Assembly: GCF_030505615.1 (NCBI RefSeq)
Contig: NZ_CP129992.1
Span: forward strand, 434,001-498,000
Origin: Salinibaculum rarum
GTDB taxonomy: Archaea > Halobacteriota > Halobacteria > Halobacteriales > Haloarculaceae
Length of the DNA stretch: 64,000 nucleotides
Direction: 5' to 3'
In this document: one piece after another, positions 46,262-53,959 of the stretch
Numbering within the stretch: position 1 is the first letter of the stretch
Layout of the letters: each line of letters begins with the position of its first letter
The notes under the pieces: generated by a model
What the model saw: the letters and a program-made list of their open reading frames with translations, nothing else
Told to the model about the DNA's origin: nothing
Database searches by the model: none
Translations under genes and position numbers: made by a program

Positions 46262-46852
46262 TCAGTGAATAGTAATCCGGTCAGCGATTCGCTCTTCGTC
46301 GTCGAACACGTCCTCGCCGTCGATGTTGATTTCGTACTGGTAGGTCCCCGGCTCCATGTCGGGGTCGGTCTCGAGTTTGCCGCCCCAGCCGTCGGGGATG
46401 TACTGCTCGTGGGGACCGGACCACGACAGCTCCAGGGGCCCGATGTCCGATTCGGGGAACTCCACGGTGACCGCGTCGATCGTGTCGCCACCGAGGAACT
46501 CGCCCGTGTCGCTCTCGTAGACGCCGACGTTGAGCGCAATCTCCTCGCCGGCGTTGAACTCCTGTTGGCTCTGACAGTCGCCGCCCGTCGTCGTCCCGTC
46601 TGAACCGCCAGTCGTCGTCGTCGTCTCGTTGGTTACCGTCGCGTTTCCGGTGGGGGTGGAATCACCGCTGCCGTCATCGTCGCCACCGCCGCCGCCCTGC
46701 TCTGGTGGGCCGGGGTCCGTGATGTAGTTACACCCAGCGGCGCTGACTGTCGCCCAGGTGGCTGCACCGGAGGCGAGGAGGCGGCGCCGTGAAAGCCCCG
46801 ACTCCTCGTCGGCACTATCGCTGCCGTCTGTGTCGCTCTTGTCTCGAGACAT
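46262..46852 (-). CDS. Tat lipoprotein with one copy of a shared extracellular domain
   Basis: 196 residues from ATG at 46852. The Tat motif LSRRRLLASGAATWATVSAAGC ends in a lipobox, followed by a Gly/Asp/Thr-rich linker. The C-terminal domain (about 95-196) reads CQSQQEFNAGEEIALNVGVY, SDTGEFLGGDTIDAVTVEFP and LELSWSG. It is the same domain that occurs twice in the divergently encoded neighbour at 46993. Its function is not known to me; an Ig-like binding module anchored outside the cell is likely. Confidence 0.78.
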   Translation of the reverse strand: MSRDKSDTDGSDSADEESGLSRRRLLASGAATWATVSAAGCNYITDPGPPEQGGGGGDDDGSGDSTPTGNATVTNETTTTTGGSDGTTTGGDCQSQQEFNAGEEIALNVGVYESDTGEFLGGDTIDAVTVEFPESDIGPLELSWSGPHEQYIPDGWGGKLETDPDMEPGTYQYEINIDGEDVFDDEERIADRITIH

Positions 46853-46934
46853 TGTGGGAATACCTCTGTATGTGCGGCCATCGCACTTAACGCTGACTGT
46901 CATTTCAGTGGCGGGATATTTCTAAACTTAACGT

Positions 46935-46948
46935 GAAAACCGGTTTTC
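46935..46948. promoter_or_regulatory. 14-base perfect palindrome between two Tat lipoprotein genes
   Basis: GAAAACCGGTTTTC lies about 45 bases before the ATG at 46993 and just upstream of its TATA-like GCTTTATTA (46957-46965). Likely binding site for a dimeric regulator of one or both divergent genes. Confidence 0.5.
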
Positions 46949-46992
46949 GTGAGATAGCTTTATTACGTATCACAGTAACAATTGAGTAGAAC

Positions 46993-48000
46993 ATGAGCCA
47001 GCCCAGCAGTCAGCCGGACCCAGAAGAGGGGTCCGCAAGTTCAGATGACCTGTCACAAGAGCAATCACAGCGGGGAAGCACGACCCGTCGACGCCTCCTG
47101 GCGTCGGGTGCAGCAGCGTGGGCAACGGTACTTGCAGGTTGTTCCGGCGGCGGCGACAACGAGAGTCCGGACGAGACGCCGAGCGACGACGAGACGCCAT
47201 CGCCACAGCCGGAAAACTACGTCGTGACCGCCGAAACGGGGACTGGCAGTGAGGGAGTCCCGGAATCGGCCCAGTTCGTCTCGGCGTGTTCCGCGACGCG
47301 TCGCTTCGTGCCGGGGATGCATGTCATCTGGTACGTCGGTGTGTACGACCCCGAGACGGGCGAGCAGCTGACCGACGAAGACCTGGACGCGGTCAACATC
47401 AGCATCAACGGCGAGACCGTCGAACTCGGATGGGCCGGTGACGACGAGGAGAACGCCGCCGACGAGTGGGCCGGGTCGTGGACCATTCCGGAAGGAACCG
47501 AGACTGGCTCGGTCACGTACACGGTCGAAATTACCAACGGCGACGCCAACTACCGCGACGTCGGTATCCTCGAGAACTCCATCGAGATTATCGAGTACGA
47601 CGACCCCTCGAACTACGTGGTCACGACCAACACGTACTGGAACGGCTCCCCAGTCGAGTCCGCGAACGGCTTCGTCGGCGGCTGTGCACCCGAGCGACAG
47701 TTCAGCCAAGAGATGGACGTCACGTTCGTCATCGGCATCTACGACAGTACGACCGGCGAACTCGTCGGCAGCGATACGCTCGACTCGGTTACCATCTCGT
47801 CGGCCGACGGCTCGTTCGACCCAGTCGAACTGTCGTGGCAGGCTGGCGGAGAGGACTCCACGGCGCAGTGGAACGGAACCCTCGAGACGGAGAACCTAGA
47901 CGCCGGAACGTACGGCTACGAGGTTACCGTCAGCGACGCTGGGCGAGACGTCTACAACGTCGGCATCGCGTCGGCACAGTTCAGCATCATCGAAGTCTAA
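46993..48000 (+). CDS. Tat lipoprotein with two copies of a shared extracellular domain
   Basis: 335 residues. Tat signal TTRRRLLASGAAAWATVLAGC with lipobox, then an Asp/Pro-rich linker. Two tandem domains each begin NYVVT (about 76 and 211) and share the order Cys/Arg region (SACSATRRFVPGM, GGCAPERQFSQEM), VGVYDPETGEQL / IGIYDSTTGELV, LDAVNIS / LDSVTIS, VELGWAG / VELSWQA and TYTVEI / GYEVTV. The divergent gene on the other side has one copy. One Cys per domain is conserved. Function unknown; anchored extracellularly. Confidence 0.78.
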   Translation: MSQPSSQPDPEEGSASSDDLSQEQSQRGSTTRRRLLASGAAAWATVLAGCSGGGDNESPDETPSDDETPSPQPENYVVTAETGTGSEGVPESAQFVSACSATRRFVPGMHVIWYVGVYDPETGEQLTDEDLDAVNISINGETVELGWAGDDEENAADEWAGSWTIPEGTETGSVTYTVEITNGDANYRDVGILENSIEIIEYDDPSNYVVTTNTYWNGSPVESANGFVGGCAPERQFSQEMDVTFVIGIYDSTTGELVGSDTLDSVTISSADGSFDPVELSWQAGGEDSTAQWNGTLETENLDAGTYGYEVTVSDAGRDVYNVGIASAQFSIIEV

Positions 48001-48027
48001 GCTGGCCCAGTTGCCGCCGGCATCGCT

Positions 48028-48039
48028 TTCTTACTTTTC
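48028..48039 (+). terminator. T-rich tract after the two-domain lipoprotein gene
   Basis: TTTCTTACTTTT, about 30 bases after the stop at 48000, fits the T-rich termination signals of archaea and separates this gene from the convergent ABC operon. Confidence 0.35.
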
Positions 48040-48071
48040 GAAGCTCCCACCGACCGACAGCAACGCTCCCG

Positions 48072-48848
48072 TCAGGACACGCTCAGGCCGAGTTCCGCTC
48101 TGAGCTGGGTTTTGAGCCGTTTGAACTCCGCACTGCCTTCGATGTCGACGCGTCGGCCCCACCGTGGCCGGTCGATATCCACCTCGAAGGTCGCCGTAAT
48201 CGTCGCCGGTTTTGCGGACATCACCAGCACGCGGTCGGCGAGATAGACCGCCTCGTTGATATCGTGTGTGACAAACAGTATCGTCTTTTGCTCGGTGTCC
48301 CACAACTGGAGGAGTTCGGTCTGCAACCGGTCTCTGGTCTGTGCGTCCAGCGAGCCGAAGGGTTCGTCCATCAGGAGAATGTCCGGGTCGACAGCCAGCG
48401 CCCGCGCCAGTCCGACACGCTGTTTCATCCCGCCGGAGAGTTCCGAGGGGTAGGCGTCCTCGGTGCCCGCCAGCCCGACCTTCTCGATCCACTCCCGGGC
48501 CACAGCCTCCGGCTGGCGGTCGGTTCGGTCGGGCTGTATATCGGCGCCAACGACGACGTTCTCCAGAACGGTCTTCCACGGGAGCAGTCGGAAGTCCTGA
48601 AACACCATCGCGATATCTTCGGAGGGGCCGGTAATCGAGCCCTCGCTGGTGACGATGTCACCGCTGTCGGAGTCGACGACACCTGCAATACTCTTCAACA
48701 GCGTCGTCTTCCCACAGCCGGAGGGGCCCACGATGGCGACGAACTCGCGTTCCCCGACGTCGAAGGAGACGTCGTCCAGGACGGTAAGCGAATCCCGCCC
48801 GGAGCCGTAAGATTTCGTCAGGCCGGCGACGGAGAGCGACTGGGACAT
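48072..48848 (-). CDS. ABC transporter ATP-binding protein (nitrate/sulfonate/taurine type)
   Basis: 258 residues from ATG at 48848 (MSQSLSVAGLTKSYGSGRDS). Walker A VGPSGCGKTTLLKSIAG, Q-loop VFQDFRLLPWKTVLENV, signature ELSGGMKQRVGLARALAVDP, Walker B ILLMDEPFGSLD and switch His in LFVTHDINEAVYLADR. The family is that of SsuB/TauB/NrtD. Third gene of a minus-strand operon with permease and binding protein. Confidence 0.93.
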   Translation of the reverse strand: MSQSLSVAGLTKSYGSGRDSLTVLDDVSFDVGEREFVAIVGPSGCGKTTLLKSIAGVVDSDSGDIVTSEGSITGPSEDIAMVFQDFRLLPWKTVLENVVVGADIQPDRTDRQPEAVAREWIEKVGLAGTEDAYPSELSGGMKQRVGLARALAVDPDILLMDEPFGSLDAQTRDRLQTELLQLWDTEQKTILFVTHDINEAVYLADRVLVMSAKPATITATFEVDIDRPRWGRRVDIEGSAEFKRLKTQLRAELGLSVS

Positions 48849-48899
48849 GGCGTCCAGTACAGCGGTGGGATATTTAAAATCCATTCGACCAGTTCGGGG

Positions 48900-49715
48900 T
48901 TACATACTTCGGGAGGCCGTCGCGTCCCAGGTGACGACAGTCCGTTCGATGGCGACGACCAGACCAAACAGGAGGAGTTGGATAGCCGAGATAGACAGGA
49001 TAGCGGCGAACATCTCGGGAGTCGCGAAATTGTTGTTGTACTGGAGAATGAGGTAGCCGATACCTTCCATCCCGACCAGGTACTCGCCGGCGATGACGCC
49101 GGTAAAGGCGAGGATGACACAGATTTTGATGCCGGCGAAGACGTACGGCAGCGACGAGTACAGATAGACGTTCAAGAAGACCTCGCGGCGGTTCCCCGAG
49201 AAGCTCCGAATCATCTCGACGAGTTCGTCGTCGGTCGATTTGAACCCCGACAGGGAGTTGACCACCATCGCGAAGAAACTGATGAGAAAGCCGATAGCGA
49301 CGATAGAGGGGAAGCCAAACCCGAGCCAGACGATGAAAATCGGCAAGAGTGTGATTATCGGCACGGACCGGGCACCGATGACGTAGGGGTACAGCACCGT
49401 CTCGACGAGCGACGACTGTGCCATCGCCAGCGCGAGGACGTAGCCGCCGACGACGGTCATCGTAAAGCCGTACGCAAACGCCTGAAGCGTGTACTGCAGG
49501 TGCTTGGCAATCGTGGAGAACTCGCTGAGGAAACTCGACAGAATCTCCGATGGCGTCGGCAGGATGTACGACTCGACGCCCAGCGCCGGAATCACGAACT
49601 CCCAGCCGAGGAGGACGCCGACGAACACGACACCCGGGAGGACGACGGTCTTGCGAGACAGCGCCGCGTAGACGTCACCGAGAGGTACAATCCCCCGCAG
49701 TTCACGCTCGGCCAT
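48900..49715 (-). CDS. ABC transporter permease (SsuC/TauC type)
   Basis: 271 residues, six membrane helices. The EAA-like loop is LSGFKSTDDELVEMIRSFSGNRREVFLNVYLYSSLPYVFAG, of the BPD transport type. N-terminal LSRKTVVLPGVVFVGVLLGW is the first helix. The order binding protein - permease - ATPase is typical for uptake of sulfonates, nitrate, taurine or pyrimidine/thiamine precursors. Confidence 0.92.
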   Translation of the reverse strand: MAERELRGIVPLGDVYAALSRKTVVLPGVVFVGVLLGWEFVIPALGVESYILPTPSEILSSFLSEFSTIAKHLQYTLQAFAYGFTMTVVGGYVLALAMAQSSLVETVLYPYVIGARSVPIITLLPIFIVWLGFGFPSIVAIGFLISFFAMVVNSLSGFKSTDDELVEMIRSFSGNRREVFLNVYLYSSLPYVFAGIKICVILAFTGVIAGEYLVGMEGIGYLILQYNNNFATPEMFAAILSISAIQLLLFGLVVAIERTVVTWDATASRSM

Positions 49716-49747
49716 AGGTTACCCAGAGCCGTGCCGGCAGTCGCCTC

Positions 49748-50854
49748 TCACACATAGTTCGGGCCGACATCGTAGTTGTTCTCGAGTTGCTCGTAGTATG
49801 CCTCTGCCGTCTCGATTGCCAGTTCCTGGTTCTGTTCGATGTACTCGTTCGTGTAGTAGTCCTCGGTTGGCAGGGTCTCCTCGAGGAGTCCCGCGTCCTG
49901 GAACACAGACAGGGTCGTCTCCAGTTGGTCCGCTGGCGTCCAACCCTTGCCTTTCTCCCGGCCGAGTTCCGGGTCCGGAACCCGCGATGCGTAGATCGGT
50001 CCGACCGTCTCCCGGGCGAGGTCCTCGTCGAACTGTGGCACCTTGTCCCGGTACACGTCGATGACGCCGTCCAGGTCCGTCGCGAACCGCTTGTGCGCCT
50101 GGAGCCATCCCCGGACGAAACTGTTGACCGTCTCGGGCTGGTCGTCGAGCATCGACTGCTGTGTAATCAGCGCGACTCCGAGGTTCTCCAGTATCTCCGA
50201 GAGAATCAGGACGTTCGTCTCGTAGCCGTTGTTCTCGAGTCGAGCGACCGCCTGCGGGAAGTACGTCACCGCCGCGTCGGCTTCCCCCTCCATGAGCAGT
50301 GCCTCCTCGGAGCCGGGTTGCATGTTCCGAATCTCGACGGCGTCGGGGTCACCACCCGCTTTCCTGAGTGCCGCCATCGCGAGTGGCCCGGTCGCACCGA
50401 AGGGATACTGTGCGACTGTTTTCCCCTCCATGTCCGTCCAGGAGTCGATACCGGCCTCCGCAGTGGAAACGACACCGGCCATCGGGTCGATGACCTGCCC
50501 GATAATCCGAATCGAGGAGTCTTCCTGCATCTGTCGCATCACCGCAGAGATCTCGGCGTTCCCGAAGGCGTCGTTTCCCTGTGCGACGGATTTGACCGCC
50601 TGTTGAGACCCATTCGACGTGACGAACTCGACGTCGATTCCCTCGTCTTCCCAGAGCCCCAGTTCGACGCCCGCGTCGTTCGGTGCGGCGTCGAGCCCGG
50701 AGCGCTGGTACCGGTGTCGGTACGTCACCGACGGGGTACTGCTCGATTCCGAGTCTCCGAGACAGCCGACCACAGATGCCATCGCACCCGCTGTGCCAGT
50801 CGCCAGAAATGCCCGACGCGAAAGTCCCGTATCGCAGTCGCGAGTTCGTTTCAT
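49748..50854 (-). CDS. ABC transporter substrate-binding lipoprotein (NMT1/THI5-like)
   Basis: 368 residues from ATG at 50854 (MKRTRDCDTGLSRRAFLATG). Twin-arginine SRRAFLATG and lipobox VVGCLG. The mature part, with YQRSGLDAAPNDAGVELGLWEDEGIDVEFVTSNGSQQAVKSV and MAGVVSTAEAGIDSWTDMEGK, is an NMT1/THI5-type periplasmic binding fold. The substrate is probably a pyrimidine/thiamine precursor, sulfonate or nitrate-like anion; sequence does not decide. The 205 bases upstream contain A/T-rich promoter-like sequence. Confidence 0.9.
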   Translation of the reverse strand: MKRTRDCDTGLSRRAFLATGTAGAMASVVGCLGDSESSSTPSVTYRHRYQRSGLDAAPNDAGVELGLWEDEGIDVEFVTSNGSQQAVKSVAQGNDAFGNAEISAVMRQMQEDSSIRIIGQVIDPMAGVVSTAEAGIDSWTDMEGKTVAQYPFGATGPLAMAALRKAGGDPDAVEIRNMQPGSEEALLMEGEADAAVTYFPQAVARLENNGYETNVLILSEILENLGVALITQQSMLDDQPETVNSFVRGWLQAHKRFATDLDGVIDVYRDKVPQFDEDLARETVGPIYASRVPDPELGREKGKGWTPADQLETTLSVFQDAGLLEETLPTEDYYTNEYIEQNQELAIETAEAYYEQLENNYDVGPNYV

Positions 50855-51059
50855 ATCCGGGAGCAATAGAGCCAATATGTTAAATTATAGGTTGTATTTC
50901 AAAAATTCCCATCTGGAATTTAGCTTGATGACGTGATATACGCTCGTATTTATCTGATAGTAACGTGAAAAGTGGTGATATTCCAAGAGGATGGTTCCCA
51001 TGCTGGGCCGGGTACACAGCGACACTGAAAGACAGAAACCGAACGGACCGGTGAGCGCG

Positions 51060-52523
51060 CTACTCCGTGATTTCGAAGCTAAAGTGTGCGGCGGGGAGCG
51101 GGCGGACTGGATGGTTGTCCAGATACGAGAGGTGTGGCATCAGCTGGTAGTCGGGGTCGTCCTCCTCGGCAGTGAAGATAGCCGGATACACGTCGATGAA
51201 GTGGTGACCCGGCTCACCCGAGGCGCGCAACACGGTCCGGAGTTTGTCCCGGTTTGGGCCACTGAGCGAGCAGGAATACCCCAGCATGTCGTTGTCGTAG
51301 ACGAACATCGGCGTGGTCTCGTAGTTCGTCCATCCGACGCCGGTCAGTTCGATTTCGATTTCGGTGCCGACGGGGCCGCTGGTCGGCTCGAACTTCTCGA
51401 TAGACGGCTGCATCATAAAGCCGGTCACCGCGACTTCCTGGCCGTCGACCGCGGCCGTAATCGGTCGCGTCGAGCCGACAGCCTTGGGAATCTCGAATTC
51501 GTGCTGGAACGACCCGTCGCTGTCGGTCCGAACGGTCGGCAGGAGGTCCGGAACCGGCTCTGCCCAGATGGTGTGGTCCGGAGGTTGTTTTTTGCCCTGT
51601 GGCTCGTGGCCCTCGTGGCGATACCAGATGAGGTCGACGTCGGTGTGTGGCGGGAAGTCAGCGCCGGTGATGATAGCGTTGGTCCCTGCCTGTCCACACT
51701 CGGGCGTGATGTCGAGTGTGGCCCCGGTGTTCTGGTCGAGGTCCGGATAGTGAATGTCGATCGGGCTCTCCTGGAAGAGGTCGTCGATCCAGGCGGTCTC
51801 TGGGGGAGTCTCCGGTTCGGTCACCTCGACTGTCCAGGTGCGCTTGCGGCCGTCTGAGACCTTGCCGTATGGCGACTGGGTGTTGTTCTGCAGGAACGGG
51901 ATACCGAGGTGACTCCGCCAGACCTGCAGGACGTGTTTGCCGGGCGGGCCGGCCGCGCGAATCTCGGCGGTCGCAGTGCCCCGGTTCTGGACGCCGGTCA
52001 TGAACCCGACGTAGCCGTTGTCCCAGACGACCGGATAGTTGTTCACCATGATGTCGGGGCCGATACCGTAGCCTCTGATGGTGAAAAAGTCGCCCAGTTC
52101 GGCGGTGTCGTTGAGCAACTCGAAGTGCGGGATGACCTCGATTTCGGCGTCGGCGATACGGCTGTCGCTGTCGTCGACGAGTTCGATGGTGTGGTCCCCG
52201 CCGTAGTCTTCCGGAATCGAAAACTCCCAGTCGAACGCACCCGAGTCGTCCGTTTCGAGTGTGGTGATGGTGTCTGTGCGGGGGCGGTACTGTGGCCCCA
52301 CGATTTCGTGTGCTCTGAGAACGCCCCACTCTCCGTCGACCGACTTCCAGCGCAAGTCGAACGATTCGTTGGCCGGCAGGTTCCGGCCCTGGATTACGAT
52401 AGTGTCGCCGACGTAGGCGTCCTCGTCACTGAGAACAAGCGTTCCCTGCTGGGTCTGCCCGTCGCCGCGTTGTCGCCGACCCCCGTAACTCTCCCTGCGA
52501 GGGTTGTCTGATTGTTCGCTCAT
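51060..52523 (-). CDS. Multi-domain Ig-like (IPT/TIG-type) protein, copy 1
   Basis: 487 residues from ATG at 52523 (MSEQSDNPRRESYGGRRQRG). Beta-rich with at least three Ig-like modules: AYVGDTIVIQGRNLPANESF, LGDFFTIRGYGIGPDIMVNN and CGQAGTNAIITGADFPPHTD, then a last one with PVGTEIEIELTGVGWTNYET. Such G-x-GF/L-P modules are IPT/TIG-like. No signal peptide, lipobox or membrane anchor is present, so it appears cytoplasmic or exported by an unusual route. It is a clear paralog of the gene at 53960 along the whole length. Function unknown. Confidence 0.75.
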   Translation of the reverse strand: MSEQSDNPRRESYGGRRQRGDGQTQQGTLVLSDEDAYVGDTIVIQGRNLPANESFDLRWKSVDGEWGVLRAHEIVGPQYRPRTDTITTLETDDSGAFDWEFSIPEDYGGDHTIELVDDSDSRIADAEIEVIPHFELLNDTAELGDFFTIRGYGIGPDIMVNNYPVVWDNGYVGFMTGVQNRGTATAEIRAAGPPGKHVLQVWRSHLGIPFLQNNTQSPYGKVSDGRKRTWTVEVTEPETPPETAWIDDLFQESPIDIHYPDLDQNTGATLDITPECGQAGTNAIITGADFPPHTDVDLIWYRHEGHEPQGKKQPPDHTIWAEPVPDLLPTVRTDSDGSFQHEFEIPKAVGSTRPITAAVDGQEVAVTGFMMQPSIEKFEPTSGPVGTEIEIELTGVGWTNYETTPMFVYDNDMLGYSCSLSGPNRDKLRTVLRASGEPGHHFIDVYPAIFTAEEDDPDYQLMPHLSYLDNHPVRPLPAAHFSFEITE

Positions 52524-52545
52524 GTCCCCGGATACCATTAGCTGG

Positions 52546-52556
52546 CATATATATTT
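52546..52556 (-). promoter_or_regulatory. TATA element of Ig-like copy 1
   Basis: CATATATATTT on the plus strand lies 23-33 bases upstream of the ATG at 52523. It is a strong box and supports a leaderless start, hence no room for a signal peptide upstream. Confidence 0.55.
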
Positions 52557-52661
52557 ACTGTCGGTCGCCAGAGCGTGGGACTGGTCGGCCGTGACACTGC
52601 CACAGAGTGGCGAATCGCGTGATGGAGTACTGTTTTTAGCGTTGGCTGGCAAGTGGGGTGT

Positions 52662-53324
52662 ATGGCACCCTCAGACCGGTCGAACGCGTTCGACGAAATA
52701 TCGGAGATGGACTCGACGGCACTGTTCAAACCCGAAGTCGTCTCGCTCGTGGTGAGCAAAAGCGAGTCGGGCGGCCCGAACCTCATGACCGCATCGTGGT
52801 TCATGCTGGCCGGCTACAACCCGTTCAGGTACCTCCTCGCGGTCAGCCACGAGACGTACACCTACGAGCTCATCGAGGAAAACCCCGAGTTCGTCCTCGC
52901 TGCACCGTCCCGGGACATGATAGACGCACTCGCGCTCGCTGGCACGGTCAGCGGCCGTGACCTCGACAAGATAGACCACCTCGGCCTGGAGACGGTGCCA
53001 GGCGACGCCGTCGACGTCCCGCTGCTCGCGGACGCAATCGGGAATATCGAGTGTTCAGTCATGGACTCCTTCGAGTTCGAGAACTGTACGTACTACTTCG
53101 GGTCCGTCGAGAACGCCTACGTCACCGCCGACGGCCTCGACGGCCGGATTCTCTCGCTCGAGGAGGACATCCTGGCCTACATGGGCAGCAACTGGGGCGC
53201 AGAGGACGAAGACGAGAAGTACCGCTATCACGCCGGCATGAGCCCAGACGACCTCGAGCGGTTCCCCGACAGCGACGTCATCGAGACGCTGCCCGACGAC
53301 CTCAAAGAAAAATACAGCAGATAG
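52662..53324 (+). CDS. Flavin reductase family protein (FMN-binding split barrel)
   Basis: 220 residues from ATG at 52662 (MAPSDRSNAFDEISEMDSTA); TTTTAGC at 52634-52640 is a suitable TATA element. The split-barrel pattern includes RPVLLVT-like FKPEVVSLVVSKSESGGPNLMTASWFMLAGYNPFRYLLAVS, then NPEFVLAAPSRDMIDALALAGTVSGRDLDK. It may reduce FMN or be a flavin/haem-binding relative. It lies between the two Ig-like paralogs, which are on the opposite strand. Confidence 0.85.
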   Translation: MAPSDRSNAFDEISEMDSTALFKPEVVSLVVSKSESGGPNLMTASWFMLAGYNPFRYLLAVSHETYTYELIEENPEFVLAAPSRDMIDALALAGTVSGRDLDKIDHLGLETVPGDAVDVPLLADAIGNIECSVMDSFEFENCTYYFGSVENAYVTADGLDGRILSLEEDILAYMGSNWGAEDEDEKYRYHAGMSPDDLERFPDSDVIETLPDDLKEKYSR

Positions 53325-53330
53325 AGACAG

Positions 53331-53903
53331 TCACCACAGCGCTCTGTGGCTGCTCACGGCAAAGTGCGCGCTGTTTCCGAGACTCTCACCGAAGAGAAAG
53401 GCCAGAAACGGCAGTGAGAGACTCGACCCCCCGACGTCTATCTTCTCGCGAGACTCCGTCGGCTCACCCCGTTTCTCGTCGTAGCGCTCGATAGTGTCAC
53501 GGTCGACCTGCAGGCCGTAACACTGCATGAGTGTCCGTTCGACCGCCTGGTATGATTCGTCGACAGCGTGGAACCGGCACAGGTCGACGACGGGTCGGGC
53601 GTAGGCACAGTCGTCGTAGAAAAACTCGGAGAGGTCACCCTGAAACGAGCGCCCGCACGACTTGCACTCGTATTGCTGGACCTCGAGGGTAATTTCCTCG
53701 AATCCCTCGTCGGTGACCAGACGCGCGAACGTCTTCCCCGCCGCCTGATAGCCGTTCTTGCGTGTCGACGTCGACGAACAACCGGGACAGGGGCGTTCCT
53801 CACCAGCACGCATTCCGTCGTATTGCCGCAATCGGTCGTGGACCTCCCGGATGAACTGCGATGGAACGACCGGGTCAGGAACCTTCGGTGCTGGCTCTCG
53901 CAT
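53331..53903 (-). CDS. Zinc-ribbon / HTH protein, transposase-like N-terminal part
   Basis: 190 residues. A zinc ribbon is formed by PCPGCSSTSTRKNGYQ and QQYECKSCGRSFQGDL (Cys pairs about 39-42 and 81-84). An HTH-like region follows (SYQAVERTLMQCYGLQVDRDTIERYDEK), then a short hydrophobic C-terminus. This order is that of the DNA-binding half of several DDE transposases, but no catalytic DDE part follows. Either it is a truncated transposase or a domesticated regulator. It reads toward the flavin reductase gene, 7 bases from its end. Confidence 0.6.
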   Translation of the reverse strand: MREPAPKVPDPVVPSQFIREVHDRLRQYDGMRAGEERPCPGCSSTSTRKNGYQAAGKTFARLVTDEGFEEITLEVQQYECKSCGRSFQGDLSEFFYDDCAYARPVVDLCRFHAVDESYQAVERTLMQCYGLQVDRDTIERYDEKRGEPTESREKIDVGGSSLSLPFLAFLFGESLGNSAHFAVSSHRALW

Positions 53904-53959
53904 TGCTCGACAGGAGTGGGGGCACGAGTAAAAGTCTCACGCCGCCTGTCGTCCCGTCG

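Noticed and set aside
47466..49757. 763-codon plus-strand frame across the lipoprotein and the ABC operon
   Set aside because: Crosses three well-supported genes in the wrong frame or strand and is Arg/Asp-rich without domains.
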